This document shows positions 7,106-13,712 of a stretch of 25,503 bases of DNA, piece after piece. Made by a program: the position numbers and the translations under genes. A model generated the notes under the pieces. It did no database searches, was not told the DNA's origin, and worked only from the letters and a program-made list of their open reading frames with translations. Source of the DNA: CALMEC01 sp964440285 (GTDB taxonomy: Bacteria > Actinomycetota > Thermoleophilia > Miltoncostaeales > Miltoncostaeaceae); NCBI GenBank assembly GCA_964440285.1, contig CAYTRV010000011.1, positions 1-25,503 of the forward strand, read 5' to 3'. The number at the start of each line of letters is the position of its first letter. Position 1 is the first letter of the stretch.

Positions 7106-7812
7106 GCGCGCGCCGCCTCCCGCTCACGCCGGAGTCGGTTGACCTCCGCATCTGGAAGTCGTAGGTAGAGCGGGACCACCGGCCGCCAACCCCCGCCGGC
7201 GACGCGCGAGACGAGGCGCGACGCGCTGATCGCGTGGGCGGGCGACCCCGGCGGCGCGGCGACGACGGCATCGTCGAGGAGCGGCTCGCACCGCGGGGTT
7301 CCGTCGCCGGCGAGCCAGGCCGGTCGTTCCGGCGTCGCGACCGTCCGGAGCATCTCCGCGAGGCCCGCGGCCGTGGCCGCGACCGGCTCGATCACGGTGT
7401 CGAGCCCGCCCGCGCCGTCCGGCCGGTACCCGGCGGCGAACACCTCCTGCCGCTTCGCGTCGATCACAGGGACGAGCACGACGCCCAGCGGGGCGTGGTC
7501 GGCCATCCCGAGTGCGAGCGCCTCCAGCGAGACCACGCCGGCGACCGGTATCGCGAGCGCCTGACCCAGCCCGAGGGCGGTTGCGATGCCGATGCGAAGC
7601 CCGGTGAAGCCGCCGGGCCCGACGCCCACCACGATCTCGTCGAGTTCCCCCACCTCGACCGCCGCCGCGCGGAGGAGCAGATGGATCTCTTCCGCGACCC
7701 GTCGCCCCGCACCAGGCTCAGGGGCGAGGGTCCGCTCCAGGAGCAGCGCACCGTCGCGCAGGACGGCGAGGCTCGGAGCCGGGGTGGCGGTGTCAAATGC
7801 GAGCGTCGTCAA
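7102..7812 (-). CDS. tsaB: t6A biosynthesis protein TsaB
   Basis: 236 aa. N-terminal L-A-F-D-T-A-T-P-A-P-S-L-A-V and V-G-V-G-P-G-G-F-T-G-L-R-I-G-I-A-T-A are the defining TsaB (YeaZ) motifs of a degenerate ASKHA fold. TsaB is the non-catalytic scaffold that dimerises with TsaD and recruits TsaE to form the t6A complex. TTG start at 7812 overlaps the tsaE stop by 4 nt (7809-7812), keeping the overlap spacing seen at every junction of this cluster. Confidence 0.94.
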   Translation of the reverse strand: MTTLAFDTATPAPSLAVLRDGALLLERTLAPEPGAGRRVAEEIHLLLRAAAVEVGELDEIVVGVGPGGFTGLRIGIATALGLGQALAIPVAGVVSLEALALGMADHAPLGVVLVPVIDAKRQEVFAAGYRPDGAGGLDTVIEPVAATAAGLAEMLRTVATPERPAWLAGDGTPRCEPLLDDAVVAAPPGSPAHAISASRLVSRVAGGGWRPVVPLYLRLPDAEVNRLRREREAARA

Positions 7813-8258
7813 ACGAGAGCGCGCAGCGCCGTCTCCAGGCGCTGATCACGGCTGCTCAACGTTAGCAACCGGGTGTCGCCCCCTCCGTGGGCGAGGGTCA
7901 CCTCGACCGTCGCGTCACCGAAGGCCGCCGCGAGCACGTCCGGCCATTCGACGAACGCGACGGCGTCCTCCGCGGCTTCAAGGGCGAGTCCGAGCTCCTC
8001 ATCGTCGGCGGCTCCGAGCCGGTAGGCGTCGAGGTGCGCGAGCGCGATCCGCCCGGTGTACCGCTGGGCGACGGTGAACGTGGGGCTCGTCACGTGGTCG
8101 GTCACGCCGAGCGCCCGTGCGGCGCCCCGCACCAACGTAGTCTTCCCCGCGCCGAGCTCGCCGCGGAGCATCACGACGTCACCGGGCGCCACGACCGCCG
8201 CGATCGCCCGCCCGACCGCTTCGGTCTCCTCGGGTCCACGTGTCGCGATCTCGATCAG
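7809..8258 (-). CDS. tsaE: t6A complex ATPase TsaE, apparently with a CTG start
   Basis: 149 aa if started at CTG 8258. Walker A is G-E-L-G-A-G-K-T-T (33-41). T-S-P-T-F-T follows at 57-62, L-D-A-Y-R-L at 76-81, and F-V-E-W-P-D near 102-107. These define TsaE (YjeE), the P-loop ATPase that binds the TsaBD interface and is needed for multiple turnovers of t6A synthesis. Start choice: the family's N-terminal E-E-T motif (here residues 10-12) must be included. No ATG, GTG or TTG lies in frame between the glycosylase stop and that motif. CTG at 8256-8258 overlaps the upstream TGA exactly as GTG/TTG starts do elsewhere in the cluster. The next in-frame GTG, inside V-V-A-P-G-D, would remove the E-E-T region. 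Confidence 0.92.
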   Translation of the reverse strand: MIEIATRGPEETEAVGRAIAAVVAPGDVVMLRGELGAGKTTLVRGAARALGVTDHVTSPTFTVAQRYTGRIALAHLDAYRLGAADDEELGLALEAAEDAVAFVEWPDVLAAAFGDATVEVTLAHGGGDTRLLTLSSRDQRLETALRALV

Positions 8259-8965
8259 AACAGGCCGAGCTGCTCGGGCTCCCCCACCAGCGCGTCGGCG
8301 GGAGCCGCGACCGTGATCGGTTCGGCCTCGACGGTGACTGCAGGGGCCGTCGCCGTCGCACCCGGCGCCGGAATCGACACCGTGCGGCCGGTCAACTCGG
8401 GAATCCGCGCGAAGTCGACCTCGAGCGTGGCGAGCATCGACGGCGTGTAGAGCGCCGCCGCCGGGTGGAAGAGCGGGTAGAGGAGCAGCGAATGCCCACC
8501 GATCTCGATCGGCAACTCGTGGCCGTGCACCCGGCTGATTCCGTCGGGACGTCCGGAGATGAGCTTCGTCGCGAAGTTCCCGAGCGTGCAGATCAGCTTC
8601 GGCTGGATGATCCCCACCTGGCGGAACAGGTGCCCCTCGCACTCCTCGATCTCCGCGGCGAGCGGATCGCGGTTGCCCGGCGGCCGGCACTTGAGGACGT
8701 TCGCGACGAACACCTCCTCGCGGGTGAGCCCGATTCCCGCGAGGAGCTTGTCGAGGAGCTTCCCGGCCTGACCGACGAACGGGATGCCGAGTCGGTCCTC
8801 GTGGTAGCCCGGCGCCTCCCCGACGAACATGAGCTCCGCGTTCGGGTCGCCGCTGCCGAGGACCACCTGGGTCCGCGTCTGATGGAGCGGGCATCGCACA
8901 CAGTCGACGACCTCACGGACGTGGTAGTCGGCGAGCTGGGCGGCCCGGGCGGGGGCGTCGTCCAT
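8255..8965 (-). CDS. Family-4 uracil-DNA glycosylase with 4Fe-4S cluster and C-terminal QLGLF motif
   Basis: 236 aa. Cys22, Cys25, Cys93 and Cys109 are positioned as the four iron-sulfur ligands of family-4 (thermostable-type) UDG. Motif 1, G-E-A-P-G-Y-H-E-D (49-57), and F-V-G-Q-A-G-K-L-L-D (63-72) form the uracil pocket. H-P-A-A (167-170) is the second active-site motif. It removes uracil from DNA as the first step of base-excision repair. Residues ~197-230 form an Ala/Pro/Val/Thr-rich, probably disordered tail ending in Q-L-G-L-F (232-236). That tail is beyond the catalytic core and matches the bacterial beta-clamp-binding pattern Q-L-x-L-F. ATG at 8965. A TAGTCT -10 box ends 8 nt upstream, so the mRNA is nearly leaderless. 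First gene of the t6A chain. Confidence 0.93.
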   Translation of the reverse strand: MDDAPARAAQLADYHVREVVDCVRCPLHQTRTQVVLGSGDPNAELMFVGEAPGYHEDRLGIPFVGQAGKLLDKLLAGIGLTREEVFVANVLKCRPPGNRDPLAAEIEECEGHLFRQVGIIQPKLICTLGNFATKLISGRPDGISRVHGHELPIEIGGHSLLLYPLFHPAAALYTPSMLATLEVDFARIPELTGRTVSIPAPGATATAPAVTVEAEPITVAAPADALVGEPEQLGLF

Positions 8966-8973
8966 GGCGCGTG

Positions 8974-8979
8974 AGACTA
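8974..8979 (-). promoter_or_regulatory. -10 box for the uracil-DNA glycosylase/t6A operon
   Basis: TAGTCT on the minus strand fits the actinobacterial TAnnnT -10 pattern. It ends 8 nt before the ATG, predicting a leader of about 2 nt. No convincing -35 is visible. Confidence 0.5.
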
Positions 8980-9069
8980 GCGTGGTTCACGGACGCATCG
9001 AACCGGCGCCAGACGCGTCCAGGGGTCGGTTCGTAGCCGTGGCACGTTGGAAGGGGACGTCGAGGAGAC

Positions 9070-9085
9070 AGTGACGTGCGTCACA
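9070..9085. promoter_or_regulatory. CRP/FNR-type binding site upstream of panC
   Basis: AGTGACGTGCGTCACA matches TGTGA-N6-TCACA at 9 of 10 defined positions. Its inner arms GTGACG/CGTCAC are perfect. The centre (9077.5) would lie near -61.5 relative to a start site around 9139 predicted from the TAGGCT -10 box, which is the classical class I activator position. The regulator is not encoded in this window. Confidence 0.55.
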
Positions 9086-9102
9086 GGCGGCGCGTGACCA
9101 TC

Positions 9103-9132
9103 TTGTGCTTCCGCGCGACGCGACGGTAGGCT
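9103..9132 (+). promoter_or_regulatory. Candidate panC promoter
   Basis: TTGTGC (9103-9108) and TAGGCT (9127-9132) are separated by 18 bp. The -10 fits TAnnnT and the -35 keeps only the TTG. The presumed leader to the panC ATG is about 125 nt. Confidence 0.45.
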
Positions 9133-9199
9133 TTCGGCACTCAGAGCGAGTCGGCCTGGCATCCCGATGGGAGCTGGAGCAGGTTCATTCGGAGAGTGG

Positions 9200-9216
9200 C
9201 CACCCGTGGCGGGTGG
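9200..9216 (+). other. Hairpin in panC leader
   Basis: CCACCCG and CGGGTGG form a perfect 7-bp stem with a TGG loop, about 48 nt before the panC ATG. It could affect translation or mRNA stability; no known regulatory RNA family was recognised. Confidence 0.4.
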
Positions 9217-9263
9217 GTGCTCGTCCGCGGCCTGCCGCCCGGTCAACGCGCCCGAGCGGCACA

Positions 9264-10154
9264 ATGACCACGACCACGACATCCCTGGGCACGACACCGC
9301 GAATCGCGCGCACCGTCGCCGATCTCCGCGAACAGGTTGCCGAACTCCGGGCCGCCGGGCGCGGCGTGGCGCTGGTGCCCACGATGGGGGCCTTCCACGA
9401 GGGCCACGTCAGCCTCATGCGCCGCGCCGGCGCCGACGATCACGCGGTCGTTGTCAGCCTCTTCGTCAACCCTACGCAGTTCGCCCCGGCGGAGGACCTC
9501 TCCGCCTACCCACGAGATGAGCAGCGGGACCTCACGCTCGCCGCCGCCGCCGGTGTGGACCTGGTGTTCGCACCCGGTGCCGCGGAGATCTATCCAGTCG
9601 GCTTCGGCACGACGGTCACCGTCGACGGGCCGACGCGGTACCTGGAGGGCGCCTCACGCCCCCGGCACTTCGCGGGTGTCGCGACGGTGGTCGCCAAGCT
9701 CCTGGTTGCCGTCCGCCCCGACCGCGCCGTGTTCGGGCAGAAGGACGCCCAGCAGGTCGCGGTCATCCGCCGGCTCATGGCCGACCTGCATCTCGACGAC
9801 ATCGAACTGGTCGTCGGAGCGATCGTCCGCGAATCCGATGGGCTGGCGATGAGCAGCCGCAATGCGTACCTCGGCCCCGCCGACCGGGCCGCCGCGATCG
9901 TGCTGCGCCGTGCGCTCGATGCCGCGGTGGAGCTCGTCGCCTCAGGTGAACGCGACCCGCGGGCGGTGGAGCGTCTCGCCCTCGGCGTCCTGTCGTCCGA
10001 GACGCACTGCCAGCCCGAGTACGCGAGCCTCGTCCACCCCGACACCTTCGAACCCGTGACCGACCTGGAGGAGACGTCCCTGCTGTGCGTTGCCGCCAGC
10101 GTCGGGCCGGCGCGATTGATCGACAATGAATTCATCGAACCCAACCCCGCCTGA
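9264..10154 (+). CDS. panC: Pantothenate synthetase PanC
   Basis: 296 aa. The nucleotidyl-transfer motif is P-T-M-G-A-F-H-E-G-H (39-48, HxGH with His45 and His48). Next come S-L-F-V-N-P-T-Q-F, G-Q-K-D-A-Q-Q and M-S-S-R-N-A-Y-L, the last being the KMSKS-equivalent loop. PanC condenses pantoate with beta-alanine using ATP in the cytoplasm. The ATG at 9264 begins M-T-T-T-T-T-S-L, just before the conserved region. A longer in-frame extension back to 9105 has Arg/Pro-rich non-family sequence and was rejected. No strong Shine-Dalgarno is seen. It heads panC-panD-panB, so pantoate supply, beta-alanine supply and condensation are encoded together. Confidence 0.96.
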   Translation: MTTTTTSLGTTPRIARTVADLREQVAELRAAGRGVALVPTMGAFHEGHVSLMRRAGADDHAVVVSLFVNPTQFAPAEDLSAYPRDEQRDLTLAAAAGVDLVFAPGAAEIYPVGFGTTVTVDGPTRYLEGASRPRHFAGVATVVAKLLVAVRPDRAVFGQKDAQQVAVIRRLMADLHLDDIELVVGAIVRESDGLAMSSRNAYLGPADRAAAIVLRRALDAAVELVASGERDPRAVERLALGVLSSETHCQPEYASLVHPDTFEPVTDLEETSLLCVAASVGPARLIDNEFIEPNPA

Positions 10155-10164
10155 CGGAGGAGCC

Positions 10165-10578
10165 ATGCCAGCGCGCACCCGCCGGATGCTCAAGAGCAAG
10201 ATCCACCGCGCGACCGTCACCGACGCGAACCTCAACTACGAGGGGAGCATCACAGTCGACACCGAACTGCTCGCCCTCGCCGACATTCGTCCGTTCGAGC
10301 AGGTGTTCGTCGTGAACATCAACAACGGCGAGCGGTTCGAGACGTACGCCATCGAGGGACCGGCCGGTCGAGGCGACATGTGTCTGAACGGCGCCGCCGC
10401 CCGTCTCGCGGAGCCCGGTGACCTGGTGATCGTGATGACCTACGCGGAGTACGCGGACGAGGAGCTCGAAGGGTTCGAACCGATCGTCGTCCACGTCGAC
10501 GAGTGCAACTGCCCCATGGCCGAGACCAATTCGCCCATCCCGGCGACGGTGCCCCCGACCTGGGAGGGCATCCAGTGA
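10165..10578 (+). CDS. panD: Aspartate 1-decarboxylase PanD (pyruvoyl enzyme precursor)
   Basis: 137 aa. The pattern M-L-K-S-K-I-H-R-A-T-V-T-D-A-N-L-N-Y-E-G-S contains the self-cleavage bond Gly27-Ser28, where Ser28 becomes the pyruvoyl group. N-N-G-E-R-F-E-T-Y-A-I and L-N-G-A-A-A-R-L are the following conserved parts. PanD decarboxylates aspartate to beta-alanine for PanC. The ATG at 10165 follows a GGAGGA Shine-Dalgarno, and the panC stop is 10 nt upstream. The ~20-residue tail after H-V-D-E-C-N is Pro/Thr-rich. The 3' end overlaps panB by 4 nt. Confidence 0.97.
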   Translation: MPARTRRMLKSKIHRATVTDANLNYEGSITVDTELLALADIRPFEQVFVVNINNGERFETYAIEGPAGRGDMCLNGAAARLAEPGDLVIVMTYAEYADEELEGFEPIVVHVDECNCPMAETNSPIPATVPPTWEGIQ

Positions 10579-11357
10579 TCACCGCGCACGACGTCCGGGC
10601 GACGAAGGGGCGGCGGCGGCTCGCCATGCTGACGGCCTACGACTACCCGACGGCGCTCGCGCTTGACCAGGCCGGCCTCGACCTGATCTTGGTCGGCGAT
10701 TCGGTCGTAATGGTCGAGCTCGGGTACCAGACCACCCGCGAGGCGACCCTCGCGATGATGGTGCATCACGTCCGGGCGGTTCGTACGGGCGCGGTCAGCA
10801 CCCACGTCGTCGGCGACCTCCCCGCCGGCTCCTACGGCACGCCGGGCGAGGCGGTGGCGTCCGCGCAGGCGCTGGTCGCGGCGGGCGCGGACAGCGTCAA
10901 GCTCGAGGGCCCGTGCCTCGACGAGGTGGCCGCGATCATCGCCGTCGGGATCCCCGTCATGGGCCACGTCGGGCTGCAGCCACAGACAGCGACGGTCTAC
11001 CGGCGCGAGGGCAGGACGCCCGCCGAGGCGAACCGGATCGCCCGCGAAGCACGGGCGTTGGAAGCCGCCGGATGCTTCGCCATCGTGATCGAGGCCGTCC
11101 CCACCGACCTCGCGACGCGGATCACCGAGGAGGTCGGCGTGCCGACGATCGGAATCGCCGCAGGCGTCGAGACCGACGGCCAGGTCCTCGTCTCCACCGA
11201 TCTGGTCGGCCAGCTCCCGTTCGCGCCCCCGTTCATGGCACCGAAGGCCAACGTGTTCGGGACCGTGACGCAGGCAGCCCGAGAGTTCGTCGCCGACGTC
11301 CGTCGCGTGGCGGAGGTCGCGGCGGCGAATTCGGACGACTGGCCCACGCTGGTGTGA
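10575..11357 (+). CDS. panB: 3-methyl-2-oxobutanoate hydroxymethyltransferase PanB
   Basis: 260 aa TIM-barrel enzyme that makes ketopantoate from ketoisovalerate and methylene-tetrahydrofolate. Motifs are M-L-T-A-Y-D-Y-P-T-A, V-G-D-S-V (Mg ligand Asp42), V-V-G-D-L-P-A-G-S-Y, V-K-L-E-G-P, I-P-V-M-G-H-V-G-L-Q-P-Q and P-T-I-G-I-A-A-G. The segment after G-L-Q-P-Q is unusual: the typical G-G-(Y/F)-K-V-Q-G-R is replaced by a shorter V-Y-R-R-E-G-R. GTG at 10575 overlaps the panD stop by 4 nt, with GGGAGGG upstream. Ketopantoate reductase (panE) is not in the window. Confidence 0.95.
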   Translation: MITAHDVRATKGRRRLAMLTAYDYPTALALDQAGLDLILVGDSVVMVELGYQTTREATLAMMVHHVRAVRTGAVSTHVVGDLPAGSYGTPGEAVASAQALVAAGADSVKLEGPCLDEVAAIIAVGIPVMGHVGLQPQTATVYRREGRTPAEANRIAREARALEAAGCFAIVIEAVPTDLATRITEEVGVPTIGIAAGVETDGQVLVSTDLVGQLPFAPPFMAPKANVFGTVTQAAREFVADVRRVAEVAAANSDDWPTLV

Positions 11358-11684
11358 TCACGGGCCGCTCGAACGGGCGGCGCTACGCCGATCCGGGGCC
11401 AGCCGAGCGACAGCTGGATCTTCCGCTCCTTTCCGACGGAACCTGATACCCGGCTGATACCCCACCCCTTTTCCAGCCCGTTCCGTGCCAGGAAGGTCGC
11501 CATCGCATCGGCCAATTGGCGCTCACGTGTCGGCCACTTGTCACAGACCGTGGGGACGTCGCACTTGCTTATTGGCACACCTCGGGGTAGCGCTGTTGCA
11601 GGCCGAGGGTCCAGCATGCACATCGTCGCTCGCGTCGGGGGGAGGCGCGGCGACCATCACGTTCAACCAGCATGGAGGGTCCAC
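11358..11684. other. 327-bp intergenic stretch without a confident gene
   Basis: It contains the panB hairpin and a tandem direct repeat CTGATACCC (11443-11451 and 11454-11462, period 11). A GCCAATTGGC palindrome lies near 11510-11520. Codon third positions are less G/C-biased than in flanking genes in every frame examined. A minus-strand open frame (about 11340-11620) includes a peptide A-T-F-L-A-R-N-G-L-E-K-G-W-G-I-S, but it lacks a proper end and runs antisense into panB. No tRNA was recognised. Confidence 0.5.
11364..11381 (+). terminator. Hairpin after panB
   Basis: GCCGCTC and GGGCGGC form a 7-bp stem (one G-U pair) with a GAAC loop, starting 7 nt after the panB stop. There is no T-tract; plausible terminator of panCDB in a high-GC genome. 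Confidence 0.5.
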
Positions 11685-12290
11685 GTGCAGGGGCAACGGA
11701 AGGATCGAACGCAGTCCGCCCGCGCATCGCGCGATCAGCCGGTCTGCGCGCTGTGCGGGCACGCGGGGCGCGGCGAGGCAACCGAGCACCACATGACTCA
11801 CGGCGTGTCCGTCTGGCTCTGCCCACCCCACCGAAATCCGACGTTCCTCCGCCGGCGCTGCGGACGGATATTCACCCAACGACTCGAAGCGATCTGGCGC
11901 GCCAACGGCATCGCCACCTCGCGCAGAAGCGCCGCGCTGGAGACACACCGGCGTCGCATGGCCCGTCCCGCCCCACGCACCCTGCCCGGCTCCTACTCCT
12001 GGCCGCAGCTACGGGGCCAGGCAGAAGAGCGGTTCGCCGCCGGCGAACCACCCCGCGACGTGATCAAGGACCTGCGTGAACGCTGCGCAGACGCGCCTGC
12101 CACCGCGCCGTCCGTACGGACGATGAGGCGGTGGTTCACCCAAGGCCGGTGGCTCGCCACCGAACCCGGCCGCACGACAGGCCGCTGGCGACCGCGGCGG
12201 CCACGGCGCTCCTCCCTCCCCCAGCTCCCGCACGGGATGATGCGCGACCCGATCTGGCCGCTTTCCGAATGGTGGATCGACGACACATAG
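11685..12290 (+). CDS. Uncharacterised treble-clef (HNH-like) / helix-turn-helix protein
   Basis: 201 aa, GTG start at 11685 chosen because GGAGGG lies 5 nt upstream. Residues 21-49 hold C-A-L-C, then E-H-H-M-T-H-G, then W-L-C-P-P-H-R: Cys21, Cys24, His35/36/39, Cys46, His49. The C-x2-C / H-H / L-C-x-x-H layout is that of a zinc treble clef related to HNH modules. The C-x-x-C-H half is reduced, so nuclease activity is doubtful. Residues ~105-160 (R-D-V-I-K-D-L-R, then P-S-V-R-T-M-R-R-W-F-T-Q-G-R-W-L) look like a helix-turn-helix. An Arg-rich segment follows and the tail is Trp-rich (W-P-L-S-E-W-W). DNA binding is inferred. Similar proteins are, from memory, common but undescribed in Thermoleophilia. 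It is a single-gene unit convergent with fumC. Confidence 0.65.
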   Translation: MQGQRKDRTQSARASRDQPVCALCGHAGRGEATEHHMTHGVSVWLCPPHRNPTFLRRRCGRIFTQRLEAIWRANGIATSRRSAALETHRRRMARPAPRTLPGSYSWPQLRGQAEERFAAGEPPRDVIKDLRERCADAPATAPSVRTMRRWFTQGRWLATEPGRTTGRWRPRRPRRSSLPQLPHGMMRDPIWPLSEWWIDDT

Positions 12291-12350
12291 ACCGCGCCGA
12301 CGACCATCACGGGGCTGCCTGTGCGCGACGGTGCCGCACCATGCCGCCGC

Positions 12351-13670
12351 CTACCGGGTCTTGTTGCCCCGGGCGATCTTCCGCAGGTCGAGGACCTTGG
12401 TGAGGACGGCCTCGTCCACCCCGTGCTCACGGGCGACCTCGCGCACGGGACGGCCACTGGCGGTGGCCTCCTTCACGATCGCTGTCGCCTTGTCGTAGCC
12501 GATCACCGGGTTTAGGGCCGTCGCCACCTGGAGGTTCGACTCGGCGTGACGCTCGCACCCGGCCAGATTCGCCTCGAGGCCCGCGATGCACTTGTCGGCA
12601 AGCGCAGTCGTCGACGCCGTCAACAGGTTGATCGACTGCAGGAGGTTGCGGCCCATCAGCGGGATCATCACGTTCAGCTCGAAGTTGCCGCTCATGCCGC
12701 CGACGGTGATCGCGGCGTCGTTGCCGATGACCTGCGCCGCGACCTGGCAGACGACCTCGGGGATCACCGGGTTGACCTTGCCCGGCATGATCGACGAGCC
12801 CTTCTGCAACTCCGGGAGGAACAGCTCTGCGAGGCCGGCCCGCGGCCCCGACCCCATCCACCGCAGGTCGTTCGCGATCTTCATGAGCGAGACGGCGACG
12901 ACCTTGAGCGCGCCGGACGCCTCGACGAGGCCGTCGCGGTTGCCCTGCGCCTCGAACGGGTCGGCCGGAGCGGAGATGTTGAGGCCGGTCTCCTTGCTGA
13001 GCAGCCGGCGGACCTTCGCCGCGAACTGGGGGTGCGTGTTGAGGCCGGTGCCCGTCGCGGTTCCGCCGAGGGGGATCTGACCGAGGCGCGGGAGGGCATC
13101 CGCGACCCGCGCCCGTCCCTCACGGACCTGCGCGGAATAGCCTGAGAACTCCTGACCGAGGGTCACCGGCACCGCGTCCATCAGGTGCGTGCGGCCGGTC
13201 TTCACGACGCCCCGGAACTCCACGGCCTTCGCCTCGAGGGCCGTCCCGAGGTGATCGAGGGCCGGAAGGAGCCTCTTCGCCGCCGCCTCGAGCGCTGCCA
13301 GATGCACCGCCGACGGGAACACGTCGTTGGAGCTCTGCCCCATGTTGACGTGATCGTTGGGGTGGACGTCGGCGCCGGCCAGGTTCGCGATCACCTCGTT
13401 CGCGTTCATGTTCGACGACGTGCCCGACCCGGTCTGGAACACGTCCACGGGGAACTGGCCGTCGTGCCTGCCGCTCGCGACCGCATCCGCCGCCTTGCCG
13501 ATGCGCGACGCGCGACGCTTGTCGAGCAACCCGAGCTCGGCGTTGACGCGGGCCGCCGCGCCTTTGATGCGGCCGAGCCACTGCACGATCTCCGCCGGTA
13601 CCGGCTCACCGGAGATCTGGAAGTTCGCGACGGCCTTCTTCGTCTCGCCGCCCCAGAGCTGATCTGGCAC
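12351..13670 (-). CDS. fumC: Class II fumarate hydratase FumC
   Basis: 439 aa. Signature G-S-S-I-M-P-G-K-V-N-P (fumarase/aspartase superfamily). T-G-S-G-T-S-S-N-M-N-A-N-E, H-P-N-D-H-V-N-M-G-Q-S-S-N-D and T-G-R-T-H-L-M-D-A are the other substrate-site motifs and mark fumarase over aspartase. It interconverts fumarate and malate in the TCA cycle. GTG start at 13670 has GGAGGGG a few nt upstream. The N-terminus begins P-D-Q-L-W-G-G-E-T-K-K, about 15-20 residues shorter than E. coli FumC but still including the conserved W-G-x-x-T. It is probably a monocistronic unit with a normal leader. Confidence 0.95.
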   Translation of the reverse strand: MPDQLWGGETKKAVANFQISGEPVPAEIVQWLGRIKGAAARVNAELGLLDKRRASRIGKAADAVASGRHDGQFPVDVFQTGSGTSSNMNANEVIANLAGADVHPNDHVNMGQSSNDVFPSAVHLAALEAAAKRLLPALDHLGTALEAKAVEFRGVVKTGRTHLMDAVPVTLGQEFSGYSAQVREGRARVADALPRLGQIPLGGTATGTGLNTHPQFAAKVRRLLSKETGLNISAPADPFEAQGNRDGLVEASGALKVVAVSLMKIANDLRWMGSGPRAGLAELFLPELQKGSSIMPGKVNPVIPEVVCQVAAQVIGNDAAITVGGMSGNFELNVMIPLMGRNLLQSINLLTASTTALADKCIAGLEANLAGCERHAESNLQVATALNPVIGYDKATAIVKEATASGRPVREVAREHGVDEAVLTKVLDLRKIARGNKTR

Positions 13671-13712
13671 TGCCCCTCCTCGTTCTTTTCCTGTTCTGGA
13701 CCGGCCGGGACC

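Larger units (their letters stand above)
8966..9263. other. Divergent control region between the glycosylase/t6A operon and panCDB
   Basis: 298 bp without a gene. It contains, left to right: the glycosylase -10 box (8974-8979); a 7-bp inverted repeat CGAACCG/CGGTTCG (8999-9005 and 9027-9033) upstream of that promoter; a CRP/FNR-type palindrome (9070-9085); a candidate panC promoter (9103-9132); and a perfect hairpin (9200-9216) in the presumed panC leader. No riboswitch class was recognised. Confidence 0.7.

Noticed and set aside
8999..9033. CGAACCG...CGGTTCG as an SOS box for the glycosylase operon
   Set aside because: The 21-nt spacer is far too long for a LexA dyad; kept only as an inverted repeat within the control-region entry.
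9105..9263. 53-residue N-terminal extension of PanC
   Set aside because: The extension is Arg/Pro/Ser-rich, contains the hairpin and candidate promoter, and has no counterpart in the family.
11340..11623. Minus-strand frame with A-T-F-L-A-R-N-G-L-E-K-G-W-G, considered as an integrase or small-gene remnant
   Set aside because: Runs without a stop into sequence antisense to panB, shows no recognisable family motif and only weak codon bias. Mentioned under the intergenic entry instead.
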